A stretch of 64,000 nt of DNA from Moritella sp. 24 (GCF_018219155.1 NZ_CP056123.1:1497505-1561504), one strand, 5' to 3'. Positions 27,975-39,387 are shown, numbered from the stretch's first letter. Notes: generated by a model not told the origin, from the letters alone. Numbers and translations: made by a program.

Positions 27975-30900
27975 TGAAGATCAAACGTCTTTCCTTTAAA
28001 AATATTAACTCGTTAAAAGGCGAGTGGCAGCTTAACTTCGATCAAGAACCGTTTTTAAGTAATGGTTTGTTTGCTATCACTGGGCCAACGGGGGCGGGTA
28101 AAACCACGATTTTAGATGCGATCTGTTTGGCTTTGTATCATGAGACACCACGCCTCGCGATATCTAAATCTCAAAATGAAATTATGACGCGCAATACGGC
28201 TGAGTGTGCCGCAGAAGTTGAATTTGAAGTGCAGGGTAAAGGTTACCGTGCTAGCTGGAGTCAACGCCGTGCTAAAAACAGTGCGCAGGGTAACTTACAA
28301 GAAATGAAAGTTGAACTGGCGGAAGTTGTCTCGGGTGACATTCTCGCTAGCCAAGTTAAATTGAAAAAGCAGATGGTAGCGGAGATCACGGGATTAGATT
28401 TTTCTCGTTTTCGTAAATCAATGCTGTTATCGCAAGGTGAGTTTGCCGCGTTTTTGAATGCACCTGCTAATGATCGTGCGGAACTATTAGAAGAATTAAC
28501 CGGTACTGAAATTTACGGGCAGATCTCGCAAGCGGTATTTGAAAGCCACAACCTTGCTAAAGCGGAATTAGATAAATTACGTGCGAAAGCGGATGGGGTT
28601 AACTTACTCAGTGATGAGCAGCGTACTGAGATCGTCAGTGAGCAAACGACAGTAGAAAGCTTAGTGACTGACTTTACTCAGCAGCAAACTAGTTTACAGC
28701 AACAAAAACAGTGGCGAGAACAGCTTGAAAAAGCACAAGTCAGTGTCAGCGATGCACAAACTAGTTTAGCGAATGCAAAGCAAGATACAGCAGCCCAACA
28801 ACCAGCGTTAGAGCGACTAGAAAAGGCGGAACCAGCAGAAGCGTTGCGTTTACCTTTTACGCATTTAACGCAGGCAAATACCAAGCGAGTGGAGCTAGAA
28901 CAAAAGCAACACGTATTACAGGCGTCAGTGGCTTCTGCGCAAACAGCGGTCGCGGATAACCAATTGAAACTGCAGTCTAGCCAAGCACAACTCGATGCCA
29001 GTAAACAGCAAAGCCAAGTACAGGAGACATTAATCAATGAACAGATCATGCCATTGGATAATGAATGTGCGCAGCTAAGCAAAGATCAGCTGCAATTGAA
29101 GTCGCAACAGCAACAACAAAATATTGAACTGCAAACTACCCAGCAGAACCTAGCTGGATTAATGCAAACGGCAGAAGCAGCCAAAACGACGATGAACGCG
29201 TGCCAAGCGTATCAACAGCAACATGCACAAGATGCGCAGTTAAGTATTCGATTACCATTATGGCAAAGCCAGATACAGCAATGTAATCAACAGCAAACGA
29301 ATGTATCGACGCTGCAGCAGCAAGTGATTGCTAATCAGCAGTCATTACAGCAAAACCTAACAGCGCAGCAACAGTTAACGCGTAACGTGACGGCCAATAC
29401 TGAACGTGAACAGTCAGTGAAAGACGCGGTTAATCAGGCGCAGCAACAAGTATCCGAGTTACTAGCGGGTGACGACTTAGCAGAGCTTGAACAGGCCTTT
29501 AGTCAGCAATCTCGTTTACAAGGTATTGTTGAACAACTACCAAGTTTACAACAGCGTTACTTAACTGAGTCGCAAGAGTTTGAGGCCAATCAAGGCCATA
29601 TGGCTGCATTAACACAGCAACTTGCTGGTATTAATGTTGAGATAACAGCCAAACGTGATCTATTTAAAACCAAAAAGAATGAGTTAAATGATGTTCAGCG
29701 TTTACTAGAACAAGAACAGAAGATTGCTAGCCTAGAACAATTACGTAGTCAGTTAGAACCGGGGCAAGCGTGTCAATTATGTGGTTCGACAGCGCATCCA
29801 CTAATAGAAGAATACCAACATATTGCCGACTCACTAACTGTGCAGCGTAAAGCACAATTAGAGCTGGATCTAAAACAAATTGAAATCGATGGTGGAGATC
29901 TTAAAAACAGCTTGGTAGAAGCAAATACCAAGCTTGATAACTTTAATTGCCGTAATGCGACACTACAGCCACAGTTAACGTCTTTAATAGCGCAATGGCA
30001 GGATTATGCTCAACAACTGAATGCCAACCTTATGATCGCGGATAGCGCCAATACTCAGGCATTTATCCAGCAGCAAGGCCAGCAATTAACGCAGTTGTCA
30101 CAACGTATTCAAGCGTTGAAAACAGCGAACATGGAATTACAACGTGCGCAACAGGCATTGACTGAATTTGATAAGAGCAGTGCACAGTTGCAACATCAAA
30201 TTGAATTGGTAAATCGTGATGTCAAATCAGCACAAGACGCTGAGCTGAAACTAACACAAGAAGCGCAGCAACAAACGTTAGTATTAACCGAATTACGACA
30301 GGTATTAGCTAATAGCGTGGCCGAGTTAGGCCTTACATTACCAGAATGGACGCAGTTTGATAACTGGTTAGAACAATGTCAGCAAGCCCTACAAACATGG
30401 GAACAACAAGCACAGTTATTACAGTCAGCGAATGAGCAATATGTCGCGGCTGAAAGTCAGTTAATGCCATTACGTGAACAGTTGACGAAACTAGAGTCAG
30501 CACTAGCACTGACCCTAGAGTCCTTATCTAATTTGTCTGATGACCTTATTGCGAAACAGCAGCTGCGTCAGCAGTTATTTGGGCTGTGTAGCGTGGCAGA
30601 TGCACGACAAACTATGCAGCAACAATTAACGACAGCGGAACAAGCACACCAAGCCTGTTTAATGCAAAGTAATACATTATCGAATCAACTGCATACACAG
30701 CAAGGTGAGTTAACGACATTAGAACAAAGTTTGACGCAGCAACAGCAAGAATCTAATGACTGTTTAGTGACTTGGGAGAAAGCGTTAGCGACGAGTCCGT
30801 TTGTAACTGAAGCTGAGTTTAATCAGGCGTTATTACCTGCAGATGAAAAGCAACGTTTATTGGCGATAAAATCACAATTGACAGCTAATTTCACTCGTTG

Positions 30901-31645
30901 TCAGGCGCTGCTTGAACAAGCCAATGAACGTTTACTAACACTGGAGCAGACACCATTAACTGAATTGGATATTGCCGCTCTGGTTACTCAGTTAGATGAG
31001 GCATCAGCACAGTTAAACCAAGGGTTACAGCGCCAAGGTGAGTTAAAACAACGCCTTGCTGATGATGCCGCACGTAGTACAGATTTAGCTGATTTTTATC
31101 AGCAGATTAAAGCGTGTGAAGCGGACTATGATGATAAGGCATATCTACAAAGTTTGATTGGTTCGAAAGACGGTAGCAAGTTCCGCCGCTTTGCGCAGGG
31201 GCTCACATTAGATCATCTTGTTACCTTAGCTAACCAACAATTAGACCGTTTACACAGCCGTTACCAATTACAACGTAAACTCGCTTCTGGCAGTGAAGCG
31301 CTGGCTTTACAGGTGGTTGATACGTGGTTAGCGGATGCGGTACGTGATACTAAAACACTATCGGGTGGTGAAAGCTTCTTAGTCAGTTTAGCGCTGGCAT
31401 TAGGCTTATCAGACTTGGTTAGCCACAAGACCAGCATTGATTCGCTATTCCTTGATGAAGGCTTCGGTACGCTCGATGCTGAGACGTTGGATATTGCTTT
31501 GGATGCGTTGGATAACTTAAATGCATCAGGCAAGATGATTGGCGTAATCAGCCATGTAGAAGCATTGAAAGAACGTATTCCAGTACAAGTTAAAGTGAAC
31601 AAAGGGAGTGGTTTAGGGCTAAGTTCGTTTGAAGTGGTGAGTTAG
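27974..31645 (+). CDS. sbcC: DNA repair exonuclease ATPase subunit SbcC
   Basis: This 1223-residue SMC/Rad50-like ATPase has the N-terminal Walker A GPTGAGKTT. The coiled coil is very glutamine-rich, with a zinc hook CQLC near residues 600-603. The C-terminal signature is LSGGESFLVSLALALGLSDL with Walker B LFLDEGFGTLD. It tethers DNA and drives SbcD. It is longer than E. coli SbcC (1048), mainly in the coiled coil, where runs of Gln (QQQ) suggest repeat expansion. No frame breaks are seen. Confidence 0.96.
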   Translation: MKIKRLSFKNINSLKGEWQLNFDQEPFLSNGLFAITGPTGAGKTTILDAICLALYHETPRLAISKSQNEIMTRNTAECAAEVEFEVQGKGYRASWSQRRAKNSAQGNLQEMKVELAEVVSGDILASQVKLKKQMVAEITGLDFSRFRKSMLLSQGEFAAFLNAPANDRAELLEELTGTEIYGQISQAVFESHNLAKAELDKLRAKADGVNLLSDEQRTEIVSEQTTVESLVTDFTQQQTSLQQQKQWREQLEKAQVSVSDAQTSLANAKQDTAAQQPALERLEKAEPAEALRLPFTHLTQANTKRVELEQKQHVLQASVASAQTAVADNQLKLQSSQAQLDASKQQSQVQETLINEQIMPLDNECAQLSKDQLQLKSQQQQQNIELQTTQQNLAGLMQTAEAAKTTMNACQAYQQQHAQDAQLSIRLPLWQSQIQQCNQQQTNVSTLQQQVIANQQSLQQNLTAQQQLTRNVTANTEREQSVKDAVNQAQQQVSELLAGDDLAELEQAFSQQSRLQGIVEQLPSLQQRYLTESQEFEANQGHMAALTQQLAGINVEITAKRDLFKTKKNELNDVQRLLEQEQKIASLEQLRSQLEPGQACQLCGSTAHPLIEEYQHIADSLTVQRKAQLELDLKQIEIDGGDLKNSLVEANTKLDNFNCRNATLQPQLTSLIAQWQDYAQQLNANLMIADSANTQAFIQQQGQQLTQLSQRIQALKTANMELQRAQQALTEFDKSSAQLQHQIELVNRDVKSAQDAELKLTQEAQQQTLVLTELRQVLANSVAELGLTLPEWTQFDNWLEQCQQALQTWEQQAQLLQSANEQYVAAESQLMPLREQLTKLESALALTLESLSNLSDDLIAKQQLRQQLFGLCSVADARQTMQQQLTTAEQAHQACLMQSNTLSNQLHTQQGELTTLEQSLTQQQQESNDCLVTWEKALATSPFVTEAEFNQALLPADEKQRLLAIKSQLTANFTRCQALLEQANERLLTLEQTPLTELDIAALVTQLDEASAQLNQGLQRQGELKQRLADDAARSTDLADFYQQIKACEADYDDKAYLQSLIGSKDGSKFRRFAQGLTLDHLVTLANQQLDRLHSRYQLQRKLASGSEALALQVVDTWLADAVRDTKTLSGGESFLVSLALALGLSDLVSHKTSIDSLFLDEGFGTLDAETLDIALDALDNLNASGKMIGVISHVEALKERIPVQVKVNKGSGLGLSSFEVVS

Positions 31646-31797
31646 TTTAGCTAGTTTAGTTGTTTTAGTTGGCGGTGATATGAATGGCGATAGATTTGGT
31701 CTGTCGTCTCATGTCTAATTTCACCAATCATTCAATTGTGTTTAGTTATACATTATTGCTATGTTTGCTTATTGTGCGTCATACCGAGCTTCGAATC

Positions 31798-31923
31798 ATG
31801 CGTACAATTATTTATATGAACTTGATCTGTTTGTTGGTCTTAACCTTGTGGTTAGTATTATTGGCTTACTTTCTAGTACTTGATTATATGTCTTATATGG
31901 AATGTTTTTTAAAGGATCAGTAA
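31798..31923 (+). CDS. Small single-helix membrane protein ahead of the Nudix gene
   Basis: The 41-residue frame from 31798 is dominated by one hydrophobic helix (LICLLVLTLWLVLLAYFLVL). A longer version opens at 31684 with a second hydrophobic segment. Its TAA stop overlaps the ATG of the Nudix gene (TAATG), an arrangement that usually means coupled translation. The ribosome site is weak. No family is recognised. Confidence 0.35.
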   Translation: MRTIIYMNLICLLVLTLWLVLLAYFLVLDYMSYMECFLKDQ

Positions 31924-32360
31924 TGGCTCAGAATGTCGTTCAAATCATTTTCATTCGAGGTTCTCAAGTGTTACTTGGATTTCGTCAAAATACCGAAGCG
32001 TACAATAAGCTATGGGCTTTTCCTGCAGGTAGAATGGAGTTAGGGGAATCCCCTGAAGACAGTGCTAAGCGTGAGTCATTAGAAGAAGTGGCTGTTGAGC
32101 CTATCTCACTCGATTTCCTCATTGAACTACCTGATCCTCACGTTAATTTTCAACATAATGTTTATATATGTAATGACTGGGAGGGGGAGATTAAAAATGC
32201 AGAACCACACTTATGCCGAGAGGTTTGCTGGTTTGATATCGACAATCTGCCTAGTAACTGTATTCCAACCACTTATACTGTCATTGCCGAATTAAATAAA
32301 TACCTTCTTTATCATCAGGATGTTATAAATGCAGAATCATTATTTCAGGTCGAGGCATGA
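31923..32360 (+). CDS. Nudix hydrolase
   Basis: This 145-residue enzyme hydrolyses a nucleoside diphosphate linked to another group. The Nudix box is seen as GRMELGESPEDSAKRESLEE, matching GX5EX7REUXEE, around residues 37-56. The start at 31923 has AAAGGA upstream. The substrate is not evident. It follows a small hydrophobic frame with overlapping stop and start. Confidence 0.88.
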   Translation: MAQNVVQIIFIRGSQVLLGFRQNTEAYNKLWAFPAGRMELGESPEDSAKRESLEEVAVEPISLDFLIELPDPHVNFQHNVYICNDWEGEIKNAEPHLCREVCWFDIDNLPSNCIPTTYTVIAELNKYLLYHQDVINAESLFQVEA

Positions 32361-32489
32361 CGAAAAGCCTTGAACAATATGCGTCGAAATTGAAAATTAT
32401 GCTGATAATGAGTAAATAATTAAACCGGCATAAAACAATAAAATTATAAATATGTGTAATACAAAAATAGACCGAATAGGAGTATATAA

Positions 32490-32858
32490 ATGATTGGATA
32501 TGTAATGTTAGGCTCACAAAATATCGACGTTTCGCGTTATTTTTACAGCGCTTTAATGGATATGATGGGTGCTAAGAAAGTCGCGGATTCAAAAAAATTC
32601 TTAGCGTGGAGCTTTGGTGAAGACAAACCTATGCTTGCAGTCGGCACACCTTTCGACGGTGAAGACGCGAGTTATGGCAATGGCACTATGGTTGCTTTAA
32701 ATGTCGCTTCGGTTGAAGAGGTTGATAAGCTGCATAAAAAAGCATTAGCTTTAGGTGGACAGAATGAAGGTGATCCGGGTGTGCGTTCAGGTGGTTTCTA
32801 TTGTGCTTACTTTAGAGATCTCGATGGCAATAAACTGAATTTTCATTGCAAGCCTTAA
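32490..32858 (+). CDS. VOC-family (glyoxalase/bleomycin-resistance-like) protein
   Basis: This 122-residue protein has the two beta-alpha-beta-beta-beta halves of the vicinal oxygen chelate fold. The first half starts IGYVMLGSQNIDVSRYFYSA and the second ends YFRDLDGNKLNFHCKP, a standard VOC ending. TAGGAG lies before the ATG. Metal and substrate are unknown. It has its own spacing of about 130 bases from the Nudix gene. Confidence 0.83.
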   Translation: MIGYVMLGSQNIDVSRYFYSALMDMMGAKKVADSKKFLAWSFGEDKPMLAVGTPFDGEDASYGNGTMVALNVASVEEVDKLHKKALALGGQNEGDPGVRSGGFYCAYFRDLDGNKLNFHCKP

Positions 32859-32912
32859 AGCATTAATCACGGAATAACCCCAGTCTAGCACTCACGAATT
32901 AAAGGAATAAGC

Positions 32913-33452
32913 ATGGCGCTATCAAGTAAACAAAGTGGTGTATTTAAGGGAATGTCTGCAGCAATGTTGATCTCAATACTTACGATTGTGATGGCCATTA
33001 TATTTGATCCTCTTAACTACCATTTAATTACTCAGGTATCTGAAAGGTTAACGGTCTTAGGACTATCACTGATTTTTCCCACTTTATTTTTAATTGCATC
33101 CATAGGTCGATTGGCTAAATTCCGATTTTTTAGCCCTGAAGATATCGATGGTAGCGGGCTAACGTCAGCGACAAATGAAGCGACTGTACTTCAGAGTTTA
33201 CTGCAAAATACATTAGAACAGTTGGTTATTGCTTTTGGTGTTTACACTGCTTGGAGTCTATTGATGCCGACTGCTTGGCTATCTGCTGTCCCTTTGTGTT
33301 CATTATTATTTGCTATTGGGCGAGGCTGTTTCTTCATTGGTTATAGTCATGGCGCGCCTGCGAGAGCATTTGGCTTTGCACTTACGTTTTATTCTACAGT
33401 GATACTGTTCTTAGTGTTACTAGGCTACCAGTTACTACAGTTGATGGGTTAA
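32913..33452 (+). CDS. MAPEG-family membrane protein
   Basis: This 179-residue four-helix inner-membrane protein matches the MAPEG family. It has NTLEQLVIAFGVYTA near residue 95 and a conserved Arg/Gly region GRGCFFIGYSHGAPARAFGF. Family members bind glutathione or lipids, and the bacterial role is mostly unknown. AAAGGAATAAGC precedes the ATG. Its stop overlaps the start of the next gene (TTAATGATG). Confidence 0.82.
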   Translation: MALSSKQSGVFKGMSAAMLISILTIVMAIIFDPLNYHLITQVSERLTVLGLSLIFPTLFLIASIGRLAKFRFFSPEDIDGSGLTSATNEATVLQSLLQNTLEQLVIAFGVYTAWSLLMPTAWLSAVPLCSLLFAIGRGCFFIGYSHGAPARAFGFALTFYSTVILFLVLLGYQLLQLMG

Positions 33453-33673
33453 TGATGAGAGAAGCATTAAGAAGTAAAATAATCGATGTTTGTAATAAGA
33501 AAATAGAGACTAAAGGCGATAATGTCGGGCTTTCATTCTACGCCTTCTTCGCGAATAAAAATGATAATCCGGAATTGTTGATGGAAGCTGCGACTTGGTG
33601 GATTCAAACGCATAAATTAGATCATTTCGTTAAGGCAGTAGTCATTAAAAAGATGATTCAAACCGGATTGTAG
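33452..33673 (+). CDS. Small conserved protein (DUF6500-like)
   Basis: This 73-residue soluble protein has ALRSKIIDVCNKKIETKGDN, then VGLSFYAFFANKNDNPELLM and EAATWWIQTHKLDHF. The pattern recalls a short conserved family I associate with DUF6500; the number is from memory. The start overlaps the MAPEG stop, so the two are probably co-translated. Function unknown. Confidence 0.72.
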   Translation: MMREALRSKIIDVCNKKIETKGDNVGLSFYAFFANKNDNPELLMEAATWWIQTHKLDHFVKAVVIKKMIQTGL

Positions 33674-33709
33674 TGCGATATCGGAAGGTATGTAAACAAG
33701 GAGAGTAAT

Positions 33710-34171
33710 ATGCGAGTGCTTGAAAATAAGATCCCACCCCCTATTGTCGCGGCGTTATTTGCGTTTGTAATGTGGTGCATTTCATTGCTATTACCAACGG
33801 TTGAGATGAGTACTGCTATTCGATGGGTATTATCAGTGGTTGTTATTGCTACGGGTGTGTTCTTTTGTCTCGCTGGCGTAGTGTCTTTTCGTCAGGCTAA
33901 AACAACGGTAAACCCGTTGAAACCTGAAACAACGACAGCGTTGGTCGATTCTGGCATTTATGCCATTTCACGTAATCCAATGTATGTTGGATTTTCCTTA
34001 TTTTTACTCGCATGGGCTGTGTACTTATCGTCGCCTTGGGTGAGTGTCGGCGTGTTAGGCTTTGTCATGTATATGAACAGATTTCAGATTGTACCTGAAG
34101 AGCGAGCACTGAAAGGCATATTTGGTCCTGAATTTACCCAGTATCAGGCAAAAGTTCGTCGGTGGTTGTGA
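33710..34171 (+). CDS. Isoprenylcysteine carboxyl methyltransferase-like membrane protein
   Basis: This 153-residue protein has four or so membrane helices. The ICMT/PEMT signature is seen as LVDSGIYAISRNPMYVGFSL, with the conserved RNPMY, followed by EERALKGIFGPEFTQYQAKVRRWL. These enzymes use SAM to methylate small or lipid substrates in the membrane. The bacterial substrate is unknown. AAGGAGAG precedes the ATG. It sits 36 bases after the DUF6500-like gene. Confidence 0.86.
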   Translation: MRVLENKIPPPIVAALFAFVMWCISLLLPTVEMSTAIRWVLSVVVIATGVFFCLAGVVSFRQAKTTVNPLKPETTTALVDSGIYAISRNPMYVGFSLFLLAWAVYLSSPWVSVGVLGFVMYMNRFQIVPEERALKGIFGPEFTQYQAKVRRWL

Positions 34172-34270
34172 TCTGTTATTACTCGCTATTACAATAGGGT
34201 GTTGCCCATAATATGGGTATGCGATTTTCTAGAATAAGCGTTATAAATAACGGAATATAAGAGGTTAAAT

Positions 34271-34711
34271 ATGATGAAATATGTTGTTTATCTGTCAGGT
34301 GAGATACACAGTGATTGGCGTGAACAAATTATTACTGGCTGCGAGCAAAAAGGACTGAATATTCAGTTTACTTCAGCTGTCACAAATCACGAAGCAAGTG
34401 ATGCCGCTGGCGATTGTTTAGGTGAGGAAAGTACTTCATTTTGGCGAGATCATAAGTCATCGAAAGTAAATGCAATCCGTATTCAAACAGCGATTAAGCA
34501 ATGTGATCTTGCAATTATACGATTTGGTGAAAAGTACAAGCAATGGAATGCTGCATTTGATGCCGGCTTTTGTGCTGCATTAGGAAAGCCTTATATTACC
34601 CTGCACGATGAGTCTCTAATTCATGCGTTAAAAGAAGTTGATGGTTCAGCGCAATCTTGGGCGACGACACCGGCACAAGTTGTTGAAGTGTTAGAGTATC
34701 TGACGTCATAA
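34271..34711 (+). CDS. YtoQ-family protein
   Basis: This 146-residue protein matches YtoQ: VVYLSGEIHSDWREQIITGC at the N-terminus, then DHKSSKVNAIRIQTAIKQCD and GEKYKQWNAAFDAGFCAALG. The fold is related to nucleoside 2-deoxyribosyltransferases. The E-x-x-A catalytic pattern is not clearly intact, so activity is uncertain. It stands alone, with about 100 bases before it. Confidence 0.86.
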   Translation: MMKYVVYLSGEIHSDWREQIITGCEQKGLNIQFTSAVTNHEASDAAGDCLGEESTSFWRDHKSSKVNAIRIQTAIKQCDLAIIRFGEKYKQWNAAFDAGFCAALGKPYITLHDESLIHALKEVDGSAQSWATTPAQVVEVLEYLTS

Positions 34712-34866
34712 TTAAGGTTATATTTACCTAGGCTTGAGTTTTTATTATGAACTTAGGCGTGTTAACTTTTGGGTGCTAGTCAGTATGCTTAAGCATATTT
34801 TAATGACGAACTTGGCTTTGATTGCATAGTCGACTGCGCTGGAAAATAATATTTAAAGGAACGTCA

Positions 34867-35460
34867 GTGAATATCGCTTTTTTTGATTTTGATGGCACAA
34901 TTACCAACGAAGATGCGTTTACCAAATTTATCTTCTACGCAACACCAAAACATCGCTTAATTACTGGTATGTTACTGCTATCGCCTATCATCTTATTACA
35001 CAAGCTAGGTTTATTTCCTGCTGCGAAGATAAGACCGATATTAGCGAAAGTTGCTTTTTGGAATCGTAACAAAGCACAAGTGTTTGATATTGCAGAGCGG
35101 TTTGCTGACGAGTATTTACCGTCAGTTACAAGACAAACTGCAATGAAGCGGATTGATTGGCATAAAGCACGCGGTGATAAAATTGTTGTCGTTTCGGCTT
35201 CACTTAATCCATACCTCTCTCATTGGTGCAAAACACATGGTTTAGAGTTGATATGCAGTGAACTGGAATCAAAAGGAACCGTGCTGACGGGTAATTTTGT
35301 GCACGGTGACTGCGGTGGTGAAAATAAGGTGGTTTTAATCAATAACCATGTTGATTTATCCGAATTTGATACCGTTTTTGCATACGGAGACACCGAAGAG
35401 GATTTTCCTATGCTGGGCTTGGCGCAAACAAAATACTATCAATGGCGTGAAGTGGCGTAG
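34867..35460 (+). CDS. HAD-family hydrolase (subfamily IB, phosphoserine-phosphatase-like)
   Basis: This 197-residue phosphatase starts at a GTG at 34867 with AAAGGAACGTCA upstream; this places the catalytic motif FFDFDGTIT right after the start. Other HAD motifs are VVVSASLNPYL (motif II), the Lys near GGENK, and AYGDTEEDFPML (motif IV). The helical cap insert holds a hydrophobic stretch (ITGMLLLSPIILLHKLGL) seen in HAD-IB relatives that act near the membrane. Substrate unknown. Confidence 0.85.
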   Translation: MNIAFFDFDGTITNEDAFTKFIFYATPKHRLITGMLLLSPIILLHKLGLFPAAKIRPILAKVAFWNRNKAQVFDIAERFADEYLPSVTRQTAMKRIDWHKARGDKIVVVSASLNPYLSHWCKTHGLELICSELESKGTVLTGNFVHGDCGGENKVVLINNHVDLSEFDTVFAYGDTEEDFPMLGLAQTKYYQWREVA

Positions 35461-35478
35461 TGATTTAATAGACATTAG

Positions 35479-36221
<743 letters not shown>

Positions 36222-36487
36222 GTTTATTTATCCAAATTAGTGTCTGATTTCACTTATTCTATATAGCTCAAAATATTATAGAACAGCCAGTGTAAACACA
36301 TCAGTTTTGCGTTCTATGCAAAAGTTAATTTGTCCACCTGTTTTATGCTATTAGTTAACACTTTCTCACTTTAATAATGGCTTTTATCACAAAGGTTACA
36401 AAGACTTGTATTAGGTGTTTATTATTCTTTATTGCCATGTTATTTCACTCATTAATATTGTTTTTTACAAAATTTGAGTATTTAATT

Positions 36488-39322
36488 ATGAAAATGTCGG
36501 TATCGTTTAGAACATTTATTTTGGTTGTCTGTATATCCATTGTTCTATTGTTAAGCGTTATTCTGATTAGAGTCAGTATTAATCATTCTCGTGAGGTTGC
36601 GACGAGCCTTTCAAAAGATATTATTGCCAGTCACGCAGAAGCGCTTAAAGGGAAAATTGATTTACTGGCGACGCCTCTTGCCACTATTTTAAATACACTG
36701 GCGTTTACTGACTTCGTCCACTCTGAATTAAAAGTTAATGATCCGGTTTGGCTTGGCACCTTGGCTAAAATTTTAGCCAATAGTCCGCATCTCTCTACGC
36801 TGTATTTTGGTGATGAACAAGGAAACTCGTTTGTTGTCAGACCCATTTATGATGCAGGGGATAGAGAAAGACTCAGTGCGCCTGAAAATACGGCCATTAT
36901 GGTTGATTACAATCAATTTAATGGAGACCAAAAACGCATCTTTTTTGATAAAGAGATGTTGGTGATCCGTGATTTTCTTTATGACAATAATAATTTTGAT
37001 CCACGGGTGAGACCTTGGTTTATTGAAACGGAACAAGATGGTGAAATTAACGTTACCGAACCTTATTATTTCTATTTCTTTGAACATTTTGGTATTACGT
37101 TTTCACGCCGTACGCTAGATGGAAATAGTGTTATTGCAGCTGACTTCACACTTGATTCATTTAACGATTCATTAAAAGAACTGGCTTATTCAGTCAATTC
37201 TAAAACGTATTTGTTTACAGAAAAAGGTAGCTTACTTGCGAGTAATCAAGAGATTAAAATAGATGACCCGACAAAAGAGACGTTGCTTCAGGATTTAGAC
37301 CTCAGTGCGCTTATCCCCCAGTTAAGTCGCGTTAATATTAACGAAGGGGAAAGCAGGCGTGTTGAATGGCAGGATCAATCTTGGCAATTGATCATAACCC
37401 CTATGATCATAGGTAAGAATGAGGTGCTGTATTTAGTGAATGTTGTTTCCATGAGTGACATGCTTGCGGACTCAAATAAGTTTCACAGCAAACTGATAGT
37501 GATCTCGATTGTGATTGTAGTTCTGTCATTAATCATTGTCATTAGTGCTACTCACCGTGTAGTAAGCCCTTTGATGTATTTAGTTAAATCATTAAAAAGT
37601 ATTCAACGGTTTAACTTTAAACCTCGGCCTTATTATCGTTCGGGTATTAGAGAGATTGATCAGATAAATGAAACTGTGTTGATGATGGAGAAGGTATTAC
37701 TTGATTTCGTTAACAACTTAAAGAGTGTGGCGCGTTCAACAGCCCCTAAGGAAGTTTCACTGTCGTTAGTGTCGCAGGTGCAAGATATCTTAGAATCAGA
37801 TGACTGCTTCTTGTTTATAAACTCTCGCGAATCGAGATCTAAATTTTCGCTCGTTGCTAATATTGGCAAGCAGAACTCGTTGCATTTACAGGCACTTTTC
37901 GATACCAACCCAGACGTATTTACACAGCCTATTTATGAACTGACGCCTGATGAAACTGCGCTTATTTCCAAACATCATCACACCTGTTTTATGGTCTCCT
38001 TAATGAACAGAAATAGTCAAAACACAGGCGCATTATTGATTTGTTTTAGCGCCGAGGTTGATGATGATACGCGTAGTCGACTTGACTTTGTACAAGAGTT
38101 TATTGGCTTCAATGAAATTGTATTAGAGCACCTAGAAACGATGGAAGAGATGACGAAGTTATTCCATTCTTTTGTCATCATGATGGCGAGAGCTGTGGAT
38201 GTTAAATCAGCCTATACCGGTGAACATTGCAAGCGAGTCCCTGAGATTACCAAAATGTTAGCTGCGCAGGTGGTTGCAGATAAGCATGCTTTCTCTGATT
38301 TTGATATGGACAGTAAACAGTGGGAGGAGTTGGTGCTTGCTGCTTGGTTACATGACTGCGGTAAAGTCTCCACCCCCGATTTCATTATGGATAAAGCGAC
38401 CAAGTTAGAAACCGTTTATGACCGAATTCATGAGATTCGTATGCGTTATGAAGTACTGAAACGGGATGCTGATATTTGTTATTTAGAGGCATTACTTAAA
38501 GGTGAGAATAAAACTCAAGCTAAAGTAGCGTGTGCCCAATTAAAACAAATTCTTGATAATGAGTTTGCTTTTATTGCGGAATGTAATTTGGGTTGTGAAT
38601 TGATGGGGGAAGATAAAATTGAGCGATTAGTGCAGATATCTCGACGTTCGTGGATGCGCACGTTACCTGATGATATTGGTATTTCACATCAAGAAAAAAT
38701 GAAAAAAATCCCTCAATCGCTACCAGCGAAAGAAATGGTATTAGCAAACAAAGTGGAGCATTTATATGCGTGGGATAAGAAGAAACTGCAAATAAATGGC
38801 TTGCGTGAGTTTAAACTTAAGCAGCCTAAGTACCAATACGATCGTGGTGAATTATACAACCTAGGGATCAAAGCGGGTACGTTAACTGCAGAAGATCGTT
38901 ATAATATTAACGAGCATATTGTTCAAACGTATATCATGTTAGATCAACTGCCGTATCCAGAACATTTAAAGAATTTACCCATTATAGCGGGCAGTCATCA
39001 TGAACGTATTGACGGTAAAGGTTATCCCTTAGAACTTGCAGGTGAAGAGATACCATTACAAGGTCGTATTATTGCTGTTGCTGATGTATTCGAAGCATTA
39101 ACAGCATCTGATAGGCCGTATAAGAAAGCGAAAACGTTAAGTTTGGCGCTAACCATTATGGCGAATATGGTAAAGGATGGACATCTTGATAAAGAGCTGT
39201 TTGATTTGTTTTTGAGAACGGGTGTGTATAACCAATATGCAGTGGAGTACTTACCTGCGCAACAAATTGACAGTGTGGACATTGATAAGATTCGTTGTAT
39301 TTATCTGTGTCTAACCGCTTGA
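36488..39322 (+). CDS. HD-GYP-domain membrane sensor, probable c-di-GMP phosphodiesterase
   Basis: The 944-residue protein has an N-terminal membrane helix, a periplasmic sensor of about 290 residues (Cache-like, with [19 protein letters not shown]), a second helix near [16 protein letters not shown], and a HAMP-like linker. A GAF-like stretch is followed by the HD-GYP domain. Motifs are [15 protein letters not shown] (residue 620 or so), [12 protein letters not shown] (837 or so) and [20 protein letters not shown]. Some 210 residues separate HD from GYP, where about 60 is usual, so an insertion of about 150 is present. The start is uncertain; a frame open from 36377 would add another hydrophobic segment. 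Confidence 0.88.
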   Translation: MKMSVSFRTFILVVCISIVLLLSVILIRVSINHSREVATSLSKDIIASHAEALKGKIDLLATPLATILNTLAFTDFVHSELKVNDPVWLGTLAKILANSPHLSTLYFGDEQGNSFVVRPIYDAGDRERLSAPENTAIMVDYNQFNGDQKRIFFDKEMLVIRDFLYDNNNFDPRVRPWFIETEQDGEINVTEPYYFYFFEHFGITFSRRTLDGNSVIAADFTLDSFNDSLKELAYSVNSKTYLFTEKGSLLASNQEIKIDDPTKETLLQDLDLSALIPQLSRVNINEGESRRVEWQDQSWQLIITPMIIGKNEVLYLVNVVSMSDMLADSNKFHSKLIVISIVIVVLSLIIVISATHRVVSPLMYLVKSLKSIQRFNFKPRPYYRSGIREIDQINETVLMMEKVLLDFVNNLKSVARSTAPKEVSLSLVSQVQDILESDDCFLFINSRESRSKFSLVANIGKQNSLHLQALFDTNPDVFTQPIYELTPDETALISKHHHTCFMVSLMNRNSQNTGALLICFSAEVDDDTRSRLDFVQEFIGFNEIVLEHLETMEEMTKLFHSFVIMMARAVDVKSAYTGEHCKRVPEITKMLAAQVVADKHAFSDFDMDSKQWEELVLAAWLHDCGKVSTPDFIMDKATKLETVYDRIHEIRMRYEVLKRDADICYLEALLKGENKTQAKVACAQLKQILDNEFAFIAECNLGCELMGEDKIERLVQISRRSWMRTLPDDIGISHQEKMKKIPQSLPAKEMVLANKVEHLYAWDKKKLQINGLREFKLKQPKYQYDRGELYNLGIKAGTLTAEDRYNINEHIVQTYIMLDQLPYPEHLKNLPIIAGSHHERIDGKGYPLELAGEEIPLQGRIIAVADVFEALTASDRPYKKAKTLSLALTIMANMVKDGHLDKELFDLFLRTGVYNQYAVEYLPAQQIDSVDIDKIRCIYLCLTA

Positions 39323-39387
39323 TAAACAATTGTTAACATGTTGTTATAAAAAGAAAGCATCAACATAACTAAAAGGAGTTAGTATAG

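Noticed and set aside
31780-31800. tRNA-like TTCGAATC string
   Set aside because: No acceptor stem or other arms could be drawn around it.
31923-35460. Run of small same-strand genes (Nudix, VOC, MAPEG, DUF6500-like, ICMT-like, YtoQ, HAD) as an integron cassette array
   Set aside because: The gaps between genes do not contain attC-like sites (paired RYYYAAC and GTTRRRY), and two genes overlap, which cassettes normally do not.
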